The notes: generated from the sequence alone by a model not told the origin. 64,000 bases of DNA from Raineyella antarctica (GCF_900092135.1 NZ_FMYF01000009.1:62001-126000); one strand, 5' to 3'; shown: positions 34,196-44,969, counted from the stretch's first letter. Translations and numbers: made by a program.

Positions 34196-35968
34196 ATGGG
34201 TGACCTCGCCGATGAATTCCCGCCCCACGTCCTCCGTGAGTACGCGATGCTCGCGGACGGGGAACGCGCGGCGCTGCTGGGTCCCCGGGGTGACATCGCC
34301 TGGATGTGCGTGCCGCAGTGGCACGACGACGCCGTCTTCGCCACCCTGCTGGGCGGCCGGGGGAGCTTCGCCGTCACGCCGGCCGACCCGCGGTACGTGT
34401 GGGGCGGCCGGTACGAGGACGGCACGCTGGTCTGGATCAGCCGCTGGACCACCGGGTCCGGGATCATCGAGTCCCGTGAGGCGCTCGCTCGTCCCGGCGA
34501 TCCGCACCACGCCGTCGTCCTGCGGCGGATCCGGGCCGTGCTGGGCCCCGCGGTGGTCCGGGTCGTCCTGGATGTCCGCGCGGGGTTCGGCCACCATGCC
34601 ATGACCCGGATCCACCGCCGCGACGACGGCACCTGGACCGCCCGGAGCGGTCCGCTCCGGGTCCGTTTCACCGGTGGCGATTCGGCGGAGGTCCACGATG
34701 GCGTGCTGGAGCTCGAGCTCCGGGTGCCCGAGGGTGAGCACCACGACCTGGTCCTGGAACTCTCCGACGAGAAGCTTCCTGACCAGTCGGTCGATCCGGG
34801 CCAGGCCTGGAGCGCCACCGAGTTCGCTTGGCGCCGCGACGTGCCCCGGTTCGACAACACCATCGCCGCCGATGACTCCCGCCAGTCGTACGCCGTGCTG
34901 CGGGGGATGACCGGCGGGGGAGGCGCGATGGTGGCGGCCGCCACCATGGGGCTGCCGGAGCGGGCCGAGCAGAAGCGCAACTACGACTACCGCTACGCCT
35001 GGATCCGTGACCAGTGCTTCACCGGCGTCGCCGTCGCGGCGTGCAAGGAATTCCCCCTCCTCGACGACGCCGTACGCTTCGTCTCCGCCCGGCTGCTGGA
35101 GGACGGACCAGGGTTGCGGCCCGCGTACACGGTCGATGGGGGCCGGGTGCCGGACGAGCGCGACGTGGGCCTTCCGGGCTACCCGGGCGGCTCGGGCAAG
35201 GCCGGCAACTGGGCCAACCAGCAGTTCCAGCTCGACGTGTTCGGCGAGGCGCTGCTGTTGTTCTCGGCGGCCGCCGAGAACGACCGGCTCGACCTGGAGC
35301 AGTGGAAGGCGGTCGAGGTGGCGGCCGACGCGATCGCCCAGCGCCACGGCGAGCCCGATGCGGGGATGTGGGAGCTGAACGACGACCGGTGGGCGCACTC
35401 CCGGCTGATCTGCGCGGCCGGACTGCGCGCGATCGGCCGGCACGCGCCGGGCCGCCAGGGGGCCCTGTGGTCGTCCCAGGCCGACACCCTGATCGCCGAC
35501 GTGACCACCGACTGCCTGCATCCGACCGGGCGCTGGCAGCGGGCCCCCGACGACGAGCGCGTCGACGCCTCACTGCTGCGGCCGGTGCTGCGGGGCGCCC
35601 TCGCGCCCCAGGACCCCCGCTCGGTCGCCACGCTCGAGGCGATCCGCAAGGACCTGTCGAGCAAGGGGTACCTGTACCGCTTCCGCCAGGACGACCGCCC
35701 GCTCGACCGTTCCGAGGGGGCGTTCCTGCTCTGCGGGTTCGACCTGGCGATGGCGCTGCACCAGAGCGACCAGCCGCTCGAGGCCGCCCGGTGGTTCGAA
35801 CGCAACCGGGCCGCCTGCGGGTCCCCGGGCCTGTTCACCGAGGAGTACGACGTGGAGCAGCGCCAGTTGCGGGGCAACTTCCCGCAGGGCTTCGTCCACG
35901 CCGCCATGCTCGAGTCCGCCCGCCGGCTGGCCGAGCCGCCTCCGCCGTGGGGAGGCCTGCACGCCTGA
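34196..35968 (+). CDS. Glycoside hydrolase family 15 (glucoamylase/trehalase-like)
   Basis: A 590-residue GH15 enzyme without signal peptide. The N-terminal beta domain begins with LREYAMLADGERAALLGPRGDIAWMCVPQWHDDAVFATLLGG. The (alpha/alpha)6 barrel has NYDYRYAWIRDQCF (substrate-binding region), a candidate acidic residue in GMWELNDDRWAHS, and RSEGAFLLCGFDLAMAL and GNFPQGFVHAAML near the end. Members hydrolyse alpha-glucans or trehalose in the cytoplasm. Probably leaderless. Association with the MarR operator suggests coordinated sugar mobilisation, which is inference. Confidence 0.93.
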   Translation: MGDLADEFPPHVLREYAMLADGERAALLGPRGDIAWMCVPQWHDDAVFATLLGGRGSFAVTPADPRYVWGGRYEDGTLVWISRWTTGSGIIESREALARPGDPHHAVVLRRIRAVLGPAVVRVVLDVRAGFGHHAMTRIHRRDDGTWTARSGPLRVRFTGGDSAEVHDGVLELELRVPEGEHHDLVLELSDEKLPDQSVDPGQAWSATEFAWRRDVPRFDNTIAADDSRQSYAVLRGMTGGGGAMVAAATMGLPERAEQKRNYDYRYAWIRDQCFTGVAVAACKEFPLLDDAVRFVSARLLEDGPGLRPAYTVDGGRVPDERDVGLPGYPGGSGKAGNWANQQFQLDVFGEALLLFSAAAENDRLDLEQWKAVEVAADAIAQRHGEPDAGMWELNDDRWAHSRLICAAGLRAIGRHAPGRQGALWSSQADTLIADVTTDCLHPTGRWQRAPDDERVDASLLRPVLRGALAPQDPRSVATLEAIRKDLSSKGYLYRFRQDDRPLDRSEGAFLLCGFDLAMALHQSDQPLEAARWFERNRAACGSPGLFTEEYDVEQRQLRGNFPQGFVHAAMLESARRLAEPPPPWGGLHA

Positions 35969-35995
35969 GCATGGACGGACGGGTCAGGCGTGGAC

Positions 35996-36011
35996 GGGCC
36001 GGGCCCGGCCC
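35996..36011. terminator. GC palindrome between convergent genes
   Basis: GGGCCGGGCCCGGCCC is a perfect 16-bp palindrome 28 bp after the GH15 stop and 29 bp before the stop of the convergent transporter gene. Further GGTCG/CGACC complementarity lies nearby. A bidirectional termination structure is plausible; there is no T-tract. Confidence 0.45.
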
Positions 36012-36039
36012 GGTCGAGCCCTGGTCGGTCGACGCCCGA

Positions 36040-36774
36040 TCAGTCCAGCGCGGCCTCGGTCGCGGGGGCAGTGTTGGGCTCGGCCGCCAGGGCCGCCTGG
36101 TAGCTCGGCTCCCGACGCTTGATCGCCCGGATCGCGTACGCCGTGACCGGCATCACCGCGTACTGGACGGCGACCTTGTAGACGAAGCCGACGATCGTGT
36201 AGTTCGCCCACTGGCCGAGGGTGCTGATGCCGATGGCGGTCGCGGCGACCGAGCAGAACACCACCGTGTCCAGCAGTTCGCCGGCGCCGGTCGACCCGGC
36301 GAGGCGGCCGATCAGGCCCTTCTCCAGCCGGCGGCGCTTGCCGGACCACATGATGAAGGAGTTCATCGACTGGCCGGCCACGAAGCCCAGCATGCTCGCC
36401 AGCACGATCTGCCATACCGGACCCAGGGCGGTCTCCAGCGCAGCCTGCTTCGCGATGCCGTAGTCGTCGGTGAAGCCCGGCAACGCGATGATGATGGCGT
36501 ACGTGACGACCGCCCCGATGCTGGTCAGGAAGCCGGCGGCGATCGCGCGGCGGGCAGCCCGTACGCCGTAGATCTCGGTGATGGTGTCCCCGAGGATGTA
36601 GGCCAGCGGGAAGAGGAAGAAACCACCGTCGGTGATGACCGGGCCGAGGACGACGCCCTTGGATCCGCCGATATTCGAGAGAATGACGACCACGCACATC
36701 AGTGCGAGCATCGTGGCGTAGTGGGGGGAACCTGCGTCCGCGTACGCCACCCGGCGGTCTGTTGGGTTGGTCAC
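36040..36774 (-). CDS. Queuosine precursor transporter (YhhQ/VUT family)
   Basis: A 244-residue membrane protein with about six helices. Family markers are the N-terminal MLALMCVVVILSNIGGSKGV, FPLAYILGDTITEIYGVRAARRAI and FVAGQSMNSFIMWSGKRR. YhhQ imports queuine or its precursors for tRNA modification. Starts with GTG, 10 bp after the stop of the upstream gene and with no ribosome-binding site. A TAGAAT -10 hexamer 7 nt upstream, overlapping that stop codon, implies a separate leaderless promoter. No other queuosine gene is near. Confidence 0.9.
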   Translation of the reverse strand: MTNPTDRRVAYADAGSPHYATMLALMCVVVILSNIGGSKGVVLGPVITDGGFFLFPLAYILGDTITEIYGVRAARRAIAAGFLTSIGAVVTYAIIIALPGFTDDYGIAKQAALETALGPVWQIVLASMLGFVAGQSMNSFIMWSGKRRRLEKGLIGRLAGSTGAGELLDTVVFCSVAATAIGISTLGQWANYTIVGFVYKVAVQYAVMPVTAYAIRAIKRREPSYQAALAAEPNTAPATEAALD

Positions 36775-36784
36775 GGGCGCGATT

Positions 36785-37591
36785 CTAGGCGGTGGCGCCC
36801 TGGAGATCGGCCACCCGGATGTCCCCCGCGACCGCTCCCTCGGGTTCGCGGCGGGCGATCAGCGCCACGCAGGCCAGAATCAGGACCAGGAGGACGGCCG
36901 AGACGGGCAGGTCGCCCCAGCCGATGCCGCCGAGCTTCGGTTCCTTCCCGAGCCAATCGGCGAACGAGGCGCCGAACGGGCGGGTGAACACGTACGCCGC
37001 CCAGAAGGCGGCCACCTTCCCCAGCCGCCCGGCGCGCCCGAGCAACATCGGCACGGCGAAGACCACGCCGAAGAGCACGCCGGAGGCGAGGAATCCCAGG
37101 TGGAAGGTGTGGGCGGTCAGGTCACCGGCCGCGGTTCCGAGTGCGAAGGTCGACAGCACGACGCCCCAGTAGAACACCTCACGCCGGGTGGTGGTGATGC
37201 TGTGGATGTCCAGGCAGCCCTCGACGCGTCGCCAGGCCACGAACAAGCCGCCCAGGCAGGCAGCGTAGAAGGCGACCGAGGCGCCGTACGGGACGCCGAG
37301 GGTGTGCACGACGTCGGCGGCCATCGTGCCGAAGAGCGCGACGGCCCCGACGGTGGCCCAGTAGAGCCACGACCGGTAGCAGCGGGCGCGCAACTGGGCC
37401 ACGATCGCGAGGACGAACAGCGCGAAGCCGGCGATCACCGCGAGGTACGGGTCGATCGCGTTGACCAGGTAGTCCGAGGCGCTCTCGCCCAGCGCGGTGG
37501 TCAGGATCTTGGTGATCCAGAACAGCGCCGTGATGGCGGGGACCTTGGCGCGCAGTGTGCGGACAGGGGTCGGCTCAGCAAGGAGGGTCAC
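36785..37591 (-). CDS. Predicted membrane-anchored protein (COG4705-like)
   Basis: A 268-residue integral membrane protein with about eight helices. Conserved-looking pieces are FWITKILTTALGESASDYLV near the N-terminus and FWAAYVFTRPFGASFADWLGKEPKLGGIGWGD near the C-terminus, matching a widespread uncharacterised family. The repeated TKILTTALGE and TRPFGASFADW segments suggest an inverted internal duplication, as in transporters. GTG start, likely leaderless behind TAGCCT. Confidence 0.82.
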   Translation of the reverse strand: MTLLAEPTPVRTLRAKVPAITALFWITKILTTALGESASDYLVNAIDPYLAVIAGFALFVLAIVAQLRARCYRSWLYWATVGAVALFGTMAADVVHTLGVPYGASVAFYAACLGGLFVAWRRVEGCLDIHSITTTRREVFYWGVVLSTFALGTAAGDLTAHTFHLGFLASGVLFGVVFAVPMLLGRAGRLGKVAAFWAAYVFTRPFGASFADWLGKEPKLGGIGWGDLPVSAVLLVLILACVALIARREPEGAVAGDIRVADLQGATA

Positions 37592-37856
37592 GATCCGGAG
37601 GCTACGGACCCGTGGGCATCCGCTGCGAATCCTGGCCGGCCCTCCTCAGACTCCACTCATCCGGTCCGGGTCGGGGGTACTGCGGCACCGATCCCATGTG
37701 ATCCATGCCATCCCGATGCAGGATGCGGGCGCCCCGCCCACTAGCATCTCTCACACTGCCACTGTGTTGCTGACGCCCCGTGGCGTCGCGGACCGGCCGA
37801 TCGCTCGCGCAGCGGCCCGGTCGGTGGCCGCTTCAAGCGATGAGGAGAGCAGGACT

Positions 37857-39101
37857 GTGGTGGAGACCGGTGGAGGCCGTACCGCGGACGACGCGGGCGG
37901 GCAGGACGTGGGTCCCCAGAACCTCGGAGACACGGACATCAGCGCGTACGACGCCGTGGTGGTCGGAGCAGGCTTCGCCGGGGTGACGCTGGCCCGGGAA
38001 CTCGCCGAGCGCGGTGGCCGGCGCGTCCTGGTCCTGGAGCAGCGCCCGCACATCGGCGGCAACGCGTACGACCACGTCGACGACGCCGGTGTCCTGGTAC
38101 ACAAGTACGGACCACACATCTTCCACACCAGGATCGACCGGGTGTTCGATCACCTGTCCCGGTTCACCAGCTGGAACGGCTACTCCCACGAGGTGCTGGC
38201 GGACGTCCACGGCACCTACCTGCCGGTGCCGTTCAACAAGGTGTCGATGCGCCTGGCGTTCGGTGCGGAGCGCGGCGAGCAGCTGATCGCGAAGATGGTG
38301 GCCCGCTTCGGCGACGGCGCCAAGGTCTCGATCAATGAGCTGCGCGAGGAGGCCGACCCGGACCTCGCCGAGGTCGCCGAGTACGTCTACCGGAACGTCT
38401 TCCTCTACTACACCCTCAAGCAGTGGGGCACCACGCCCGACAAGATCGACGCCTCGGTCACCGCGCGCGTGCCCGTCTTCCTGTCCGAGGACTGCCGCTA
38501 CTTCCAGGACCCGTTCCAGGGCCTGCCGACGGACGGCTACACCGAGCTGATCGGACGGATGCTCGACCACCCCGGGATCACCGTTCACACCGGTATCGAC
38601 GCGCGGGCGGTGCTCGACCTGGCCACCCCCGGTGTGGTCAAGGTCGCCGGGCAGCCGTTCGCCGGCACGGTCATCTACACCGGGCCGTTGGACGAGCTGT
38701 TCGACTGCCGGTTCGGGCGACTGCCGTACCGCTCCCTCGACTTCGTCTTCGAGACGTACGAGCAGGACCACTTCCAGCCGGTCGGCACGGTCAACTACAC
38801 CGTCTCCGAGGACTACACCCGGATCACCGAGTTCAAGTACCTGACCCGCCAGGAGTTGCCGGGTCGTACGACGATCGTGCGTGAGTACCCGAAGGACTAC
38901 GAGCCGGACGCCGGGATGGATCCGTACTACCCGGTCCTGGACGCGGAGCACCTGGCGTTGCATGGCCGCTACGTCGCGCTGACTCGGGAGCTGCCGGACT
39001 TCCACCCGATCGGGCGCCTGGCCGAGTACCGCTACTACAACATGGATGCCACCGTCGCCAACGCACTCGAGTTGGCCGACCGACTCCTCGAGGAGAACTG
39101 A
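37857..39101 (+). CDS. glf: UDP-galactopyranose mutase
   Basis: A 414-residue flavoenzyme converting UDP-galactopyranose to UDP-galactofuranose for cell-envelope galactan. The FAD motif is DAVVVGAGFAGVTLARELAERGG, followed by EQRPHIGGNAYDHVDDAGVLVHKYGPHIFHT. It keeps the family's QWGTTP, YTGPLDELFD and the Arg-rich EYRYYNMD. Start chosen at GTG 37857 behind GAGGAGA; a ~35-residue low-complexity N-terminal extension precedes the FAD domain. A TAGCAT hexamer at 37742-37747 may be its -10. The stop abuts the next ATG, so it is co-translated with a glycosyltransferase. Confidence 0.95.
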   Translation: MVETGGGRTADDAGGQDVGPQNLGDTDISAYDAVVVGAGFAGVTLARELAERGGRRVLVLEQRPHIGGNAYDHVDDAGVLVHKYGPHIFHTRIDRVFDHLSRFTSWNGYSHEVLADVHGTYLPVPFNKVSMRLAFGAERGEQLIAKMVARFGDGAKVSINELREEADPDLAEVAEYVYRNVFLYYTLKQWGTTPDKIDASVTARVPVFLSEDCRYFQDPFQGLPTDGYTELIGRMLDHPGITVHTGIDARAVLDLATPGVVKVAGQPFAGTVIYTGPLDELFDCRFGRLPYRSLDFVFETYEQDHFQPVGTVNYTVSEDYTRITEFKYLTRQELPGRTTIVREYPKDYEPDAGMDPYYPVLDAEHLALHGRYVALTRELPDFHPIGRLAEYRYYNMDATVANALELADRLLEEN

Positions 39102-40148
39102 ATGGCCACCGCAACGCCGGCGACCCGTCCGACGCTCACCATCGCGATCCCGTGCTACAACTCCGCCGACTACATGGACCACTGTGTCGAGTCGTTGTTG
39201 GTCGGCGCGGACGACATCGAGATCATCATCGTCAACGACGGATCGACCAAGGATGACACCCCGGCCAAGGCCGACGCCTGGGCGGAGCGCCATCCCGGCC
39301 TGATCCGGGTCATCCACCAGGAGAACGCCGGTCATGGCGGAGCGGTCAACGCCGGACTGGCTGCCGCGACCGGCCACTACTTCCGCGTCGTCGACTCCGA
39401 CGACTGGCTCGACCGCGACGCACTCAGCCTCCTGATGACCAAGCTGCGGCTCTCCCTCTCCAAGGAGACCCCGGTCGACCTGTTCGTCACCAACTACGTG
39501 TACGAACACATCGCCACCGCGAGCCGCAAGGTGATCACCTACCGCGGCCCCCTGCCGGTGAACCGGCCGTTCAGCTGGGACGAGATCGGCCATTTCGGCC
39601 GGGGCCAGAACATCCTCATGCACGCCGCGACGTTCCGTACGCAGGTGTTGCGTGACAGTGGGCTGAAGCTTCCCGAGCACACGTTCTACGTCGACAACAT
39701 CTTCGTGTACGTGCCGCTGCCCCATGTCCGCACGCTGTACTACCTGCCGGTCGACCTGTACTCCTACTTCATCGGACGTGACGACCAGTCGGTCAACGAG
39801 CCGGTGATGATCAGCCGGCTGGACCAGCAGATGCGCATCACCGACGTGATGTTCGAGGCTTACCGGCTGCCCGACGACGTGCCGAACAAGCGTCTGGCAC
39901 GCTACATGGCGAGCTACCTCGCCCTCATCATCGCCGCCTCCTCCACGATCGCGCTGCTGAAGGGCGGCGAAGAGGGCCTGCAGCAGCGCCGGGAGATGTG
40001 GGAGCGGTTCCACCGGCACGACCCGGAGATGGCCACCCGGCTGGGGCGCCATCACATCGTGTACGGGAGCAACCTGCCCGGACCGGCGGGCCGTCGGCTC
40101 AGCCTTGCTGGCTACCGGCTGGCGCAGAAGTTGTACCACTTCAACTGA
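39102..40148 (+). CDS. Glycosyltransferase family 2
   Basis: A 348-residue GT-A glycosyltransferase. The N-terminal TIAIPCYNSADYMDHCVESLL and IIIVNDGSTKDDT bind the nucleotide-sugar, with the metal motif in YFRVVDSDDWLD. No membrane helices. It begins immediately after the glf stop (TGAATG). Adjacency to glf suggests transfer of galactofuranose or another envelope sugar, which is inferred from context. Confidence 0.93.
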   Translation: MATATPATRPTLTIAIPCYNSADYMDHCVESLLVGADDIEIIIVNDGSTKDDTPAKADAWAERHPGLIRVIHQENAGHGGAVNAGLAAATGHYFRVVDSDDWLDRDALSLLMTKLRLSLSKETPVDLFVTNYVYEHIATASRKVITYRGPLPVNRPFSWDEIGHFGRGQNILMHAATFRTQVLRDSGLKLPEHTFYVDNIFVYVPLPHVRTLYYLPVDLYSYFIGRDDQSVNEPVMISRLDQQMRITDVMFEAYRLPDDVPNKRLARYMASYLALIIAASSTIALLKGGEEGLQQRREMWERFHRHDPEMATRLGRHHIVYGSNLPGPAGRRLSLAGYRLAQKLYHFN

Positions 40149-40170
40149 TCCCGTCCGGCCGGCCGGACGG

Positions 40171-41067
40171 TCACTTGAGCAGGGCCCGGTCCTGCCAGGA
40201 CTTGTCCAGTCGCGTCAGCAGGACGACGCCGGTGACCGCGAGGGCGGCGAACACCCCCATCATCGCGCCCACGCCCACCGTCATCAGCCGTCCCTCGCCC
40301 AGCACAGCGATGCCGTAGGCCACCGCGATCACCGGGCTGGTGATGGTTGTCGAACCGACGACCACCTCACTGGGGCCGGTGGCCAGGCCCTGTTGGATCA
40401 TCCAGCCCGCCGTGGTGCTGCCGATCACCAGGGCGACGAGGATGACCCACATCAGCGGGGAGTGTTTCCAGTCGGCGGTCCGGATGAAGGCGATCACGGA
40501 CTTCACCAGTGCCGCCTCCAGGCCGTAGAGCATCGCCCCTCCCGAGGACCACAACAGGCATCGCCAGTGCTGGGGGCCCTTGGCCCCCAGCAGCCCGAAG
40601 ACCAGCGTGAGCAGGTAGACGACCAGCGCTCCCGTCACCACGGCCGCGCCGTGCAGGGCCGACTGCGTCACGGCGTGCAGGGCACTGACGGTGGTGAACG
40701 CGGCGGTGCTCGCCACGGTGAAGGCGACCGCCAGTCCGACCCGCCCCCGGACCCGCTGGCGGTGCAGGCGGGCCTGGATCAGGATCGACCAGGGGAACGC
40801 GAGCAGGCCGACCGGCTGGACCACGGTGACCGGCGCCAGTGCCAGCGCGGCCACCTGGAGGACCGCCGACGTCCCCAGCAGTGCCATGCCGGCCAGCCAT
40901 CGCTTCGAGCGCACCGCCTCCCAGAGGGCGCGGAACCCGACCGGCCGGTTCTCGGCATTCCGGCGGACCTGACGGCGTACGGCCCGATGCTGGAACGACG
41001 ACGACAGGGCGTAACAGAACGAACCGACCACGACGAGCGCGATCGCGAGAGGGATATTCTGTTCCAC
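40171..41067 (-). CDS. DMT-superfamily (EamA/NIPA-like) membrane transporter
   Basis: A 298-residue membrane protein with nine or ten helices, for example IPLAIALVVVGSFCYALSSSFQH, AGMALLGTSAVLQVAALALAPVTVVQPVGLL and the late VVVGSTTITSPVIAVAYGIAVLGEG. The internal duplication and the APVTVVQPVGLL motif fit the DMT/Mg-transporter-like group. Start at GTG 41067 with GGGAAG 6 nt upstream; a TTG at 41112 with a longer soluble N-terminus is possible. The substrate is unknown. Convergent with the glycosyltransferase. Confidence 0.85.
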   Translation of the reverse strand: MEQNIPLAIALVVVGSFCYALSSSFQHRAVRRQVRRNAENRPVGFRALWEAVRSKRWLAGMALLGTSAVLQVAALALAPVTVVQPVGLLAFPWSILIQARLHRQRVRGRVGLAVAFTVASTAAFTTVSALHAVTQSALHGAAVVTGALVVYLLTLVFGLLGAKGPQHWRCLLWSSGGAMLYGLEAALVKSVIAFIRTADWKHSPLMWVILVALVIGSTTAGWMIQQGLATGPSEVVVGSTTITSPVIAVAYGIAVLGEGRLMTVGVGAMMGVFAALAVTGVVLLTRLDKSWQDRALLK

Positions 41068-41221
41068 GACGGGCTTCCCGGGAGGTGCAGGATGATTTTC
41101 GTTTCCTCCCAACCTAGGGCCACTTCGGTCCGTCGGGGCCCGCGGAGTGCGGATTGGGCGGCATACCGGGGCCGTACGGGGATGACCCCGGCGTGCGCTG
41201 TCCCAGCCTCGGGCTGCGCCC

Positions 41222-42916
<1,695 letters not shown>

Positions 42917-43003
42917 GGAGATCCTTGGACAGGGTGAGGATTCCCGCCGGGCGGTGCCGCGGACGCGGGAGGGACTCAGATCTCAGGACAGCATGGGTCC
43001 ACT

Positions 43004-43621
43004 TTAGCCGAGCGCGCCCCAGTCGCCGAGTGCCCCTTGGAGGGCGCCCAGGGCCGCCTCGACCAGCGGCCAGCGCTCGTCCTGCGGGCACCCTGCCTGC
43101 ACCCAGTGCAGGCAGGCGCCGTCGACGAAGCCGAACCAGCCCCACAGGGCGTACGTGTACCGCGCTCCCTCGGCGGGGCGTAGCAGGGTCCGGAGCTCCT
43201 GCTCGTCGATGGCCCGTGCCTCCCGGCGTACGACCAGGGCCTCGGGGGGCTCATTGCCGGACAGGAATGGCGCGGCCCAGGTGAGCGGGTGCGCGGCCGC
43301 GTGGCCGAGTTCGATCGCCAGCACCGCCGCGACCCGGTCGCGGGCCGAGGTGTTGGCCGGCAGGGCGGCGACCGCCGCGTGCCGGCGGTCGGCCAGGTCC
43401 TCCAGTCGGGCGCGCAGCACCGCAGCGTAGAGGTCGGCCTTCGTCCCGAAGTAGCGGTAGGCCAGTGCCTCGGAGGCCTCCGCCGCGGCGGCGACGGCGG
43501 ACACCGAGACCCGGGCGTACGGGGCCTCGTCGAAGGCGGCGCCCGCGGCGGCCAGGATCATTGCGCGACGGGTCGCCTCGTCGAGTCGTCGGCGCGGGGC
43601 GCGGTCGGTCCGGGGGCTCAT
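43004..43621 (-). CDS. TetR-family regulator
   Basis: A 205-residue repressor-type protein. The N-terminal helix-turn-helix reads RRAMILAAAGAAFDEAPYARVSVSAVAAAAEASEALAYRYFGTKADLYAAVL. The C-terminal ligand domain is unassigned. A TAGGGT hexamer 6 nt before the ATG, with TTGAGG 16 bp further up, gives a leaderless promoter. The paired TAGTGAG repeats overlie this promoter and that of the divergent alpha-amylase gene. The ABC-F gene downstream may be co-regulated. Confidence 0.92.
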   Translation of the reverse strand: MSPRTDRAPRRRLDEATRRAMILAAAGAAFDEAPYARVSVSAVAAAAEASEALAYRYFGTKADLYAAVLRARLEDLADRRHAAVAALPANTSARDRVAAVLAIELGHAAAHPLTWAAPFLSGNEPPEALVVRREARAIDEQELRTLLRPAEGARYTYALWGWFGFVDGACLHWVQAGCPQDERWPLVEAALGALQGALGDWGALG

Positions 43622-43638
43622 CGTTGCACCCTACCAGC

Positions 43639-43679
43639 TAGTGAGCTAGCCTCAACAATGTACTGAGCCCAACTCACTA
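43639..43679. promoter_or_regulatory. Double operator between tetR and the alpha-amylase gene
   Basis: Two imperfect 19-bp inverted repeats of the form TAGTGAG-N5-CTCACTA: TAGTGAG ctagc CTCAACA (43639-43657) and TACTGAG cccaa CTCACTA (43661-43679). They start 22 bp apart (two helical turns). They cover the tetR promoter and end 9 bp before the amylase ATG, next to its ribosome-binding site. This is the expected geometry for an autoregulating TetR dimer pair. Confidence 0.75.
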
Positions 43680-43688
43680 AGGACTGCG

Positions 43689-44969
43689 ATGACCCTTCTC
43701 GACTCGGCGATCTGGTGGCACGTCTATCCCCTCGGCGCGCTCGACGCCCCGATCCGCAACCGGCAGGACCGGAACGACCAGGGCGTGGTGCACCGCCTCC
43801 CGCAGCTGGCCGGGTGGCTGGACCACGCCGTCGGGCTGGGCTGCTCCGGACTGCTCCTCGGTCCGGTGTTCGACTCCACCGCACACGGCTACGACACCCT
43901 CGACCACTTCCGGATCGACCCCCGTCTGGGCGACGAGGCCGACTTCGACGCCCTGGTCGGCGCAGCGGTCGGCCGCGGCCTCGCCGTGGTGCTGGACGGG
44001 GTCTTCAACCACGTCGGCCGGCACCACCCCTGGGTGCAGCGGGCGCTGGCCGAGGGGCCGCACGGCGAGCACGCCGGGCTGGTCCGGATCGACTGGTCCA
44101 CCGGCGAGGGCCGTCCGTACGGCTGGGAGGGCGCCGGGGACCTGGTGCCGCTGAACCACGACGACCCGCGGGTCGCCGACCTCGTGGTCGAGGTGATGCT
44201 GCACTGGCTGCGCCGCGGTGTCGCCGGCTGGCGCCTGGACGTCGCCTACTCGGTCCCGTCCTGGTTCTGGGGGACGGTGCTGGCCCGGGTCCGCTCCGAG
44301 TTCCCCGAGGTGGTGTTCATCGGTGAGGTGATCCACGGCGACTACGCCGCGATCGCGCAGGCCGGGACGCTGAACTCGGTCACCGGCTACGAGCTGTGGA
44401 AGGCCTCCTGGAGCGCGCTGGCCGACCGCAACCTCTGGGAGCTGGCGTGGGCTCTGGAGCGCCACGACGCCTTCTCCGCCGCCGTGACCCTGCAGACCTT
44501 CGTCGGCAACCACGACGTCGACCGGATCGCCGACACCGTGGGCGATGCCGGTGCCGCGCTGGCCCTGGCGGTGCTGATGACCGTCGCAGGCTCACCGAGC
44601 ATCTACTACGGCGACGAGCACGCCTTCCGGGGCCGCAAGGGGAGCGGTGCCGGCGCCGACGACCCGCTGCGCCCGGCGCTGCCTGCCACGCCCGCCGACC
44701 TCGCGCCGGACGGCTGGTGGATGTACCGGCTGCACCAGGACCTGGTCGCGTTCCGGCGCCGCCACCCGTGGCTGTCTCACGCCCGCACCCGGGTGGTGGG
44801 CAAGGACTGCACCTGGCTCACGTACGAGTCCCGTGGTCCGGAGGACCAGGTCGTCCGGGTCGAGCTCGGCCTGGACCCGCACGCCCGGTTCCGGGTCTAC
44901 GCCGGGGATGACGAGGTCGGCTGGGACGCCCGGGCCGCCGGTCGGCTGGGCACGGTGGTCGGCGCCTAG
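43689..44969 (+). CDS. Alpha-amylase family (GH13) glycosidase
   Basis: A compact 426-residue GH13 enzyme, cytoplasmic (no signal). Conserved regions: I VVLDGVFNHVG, II GWRLDVAYSV (nucleophile Asp), III VVFIGEVIHGD (acid Glu) and IV FVGNHDVDRI (transition-state Asp). Starts MTLLDSAIWWHVYPLGALDAP. AAGGAC lies about 6 nt upstream. A short enzyme of this type usually acts on small maltooligosaccharides or isomaltose-like sugars. Control by the adjacent TetR is likely. Confidence 0.93.
   Translation: MTLLDSAIWWHVYPLGALDAPIRNRQDRNDQGVVHRLPQLAGWLDHAVGLGCSGLLLGPVFDSTAHGYDTLDHFRIDPRLGDEADFDALVGAAVGRGLAVVLDGVFNHVGRHHPWVQRALAEGPHGEHAGLVRIDWSTGEGRPYGWEGAGDLVPLNHDDPRVADLVVEVMLHWLRRGVAGWRLDVAYSVPSWFWGTVLARVRSEFPEVVFIGEVIHGDYAAIAQAGTLNSVTGYELWKASWSALADRNLWELAWALERHDAFSAAVTLQTFVGNHDVDRIADTVGDAGAALALAVLMTVAGSPSIYYGDEHAFRGRKGSGAGADDPLRPALPATPADLAPDGWWMYRLHQDLVAFRRRHPWLSHARTRVVGKDCTWLTYESRGPEDQVVRVELGLDPHARFRVYAGDDEVGWDARAAGRLGTVVGA

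Noticed and set aside
42980-42991. Three-codon leader (MLS-stop) upstream of the ABC-F gene as an attenuator
   Set aside because: Tiny frames occur by chance. The following GC-rich hairpins are weak and no ribosome site or anti-terminator pairing could be shown.
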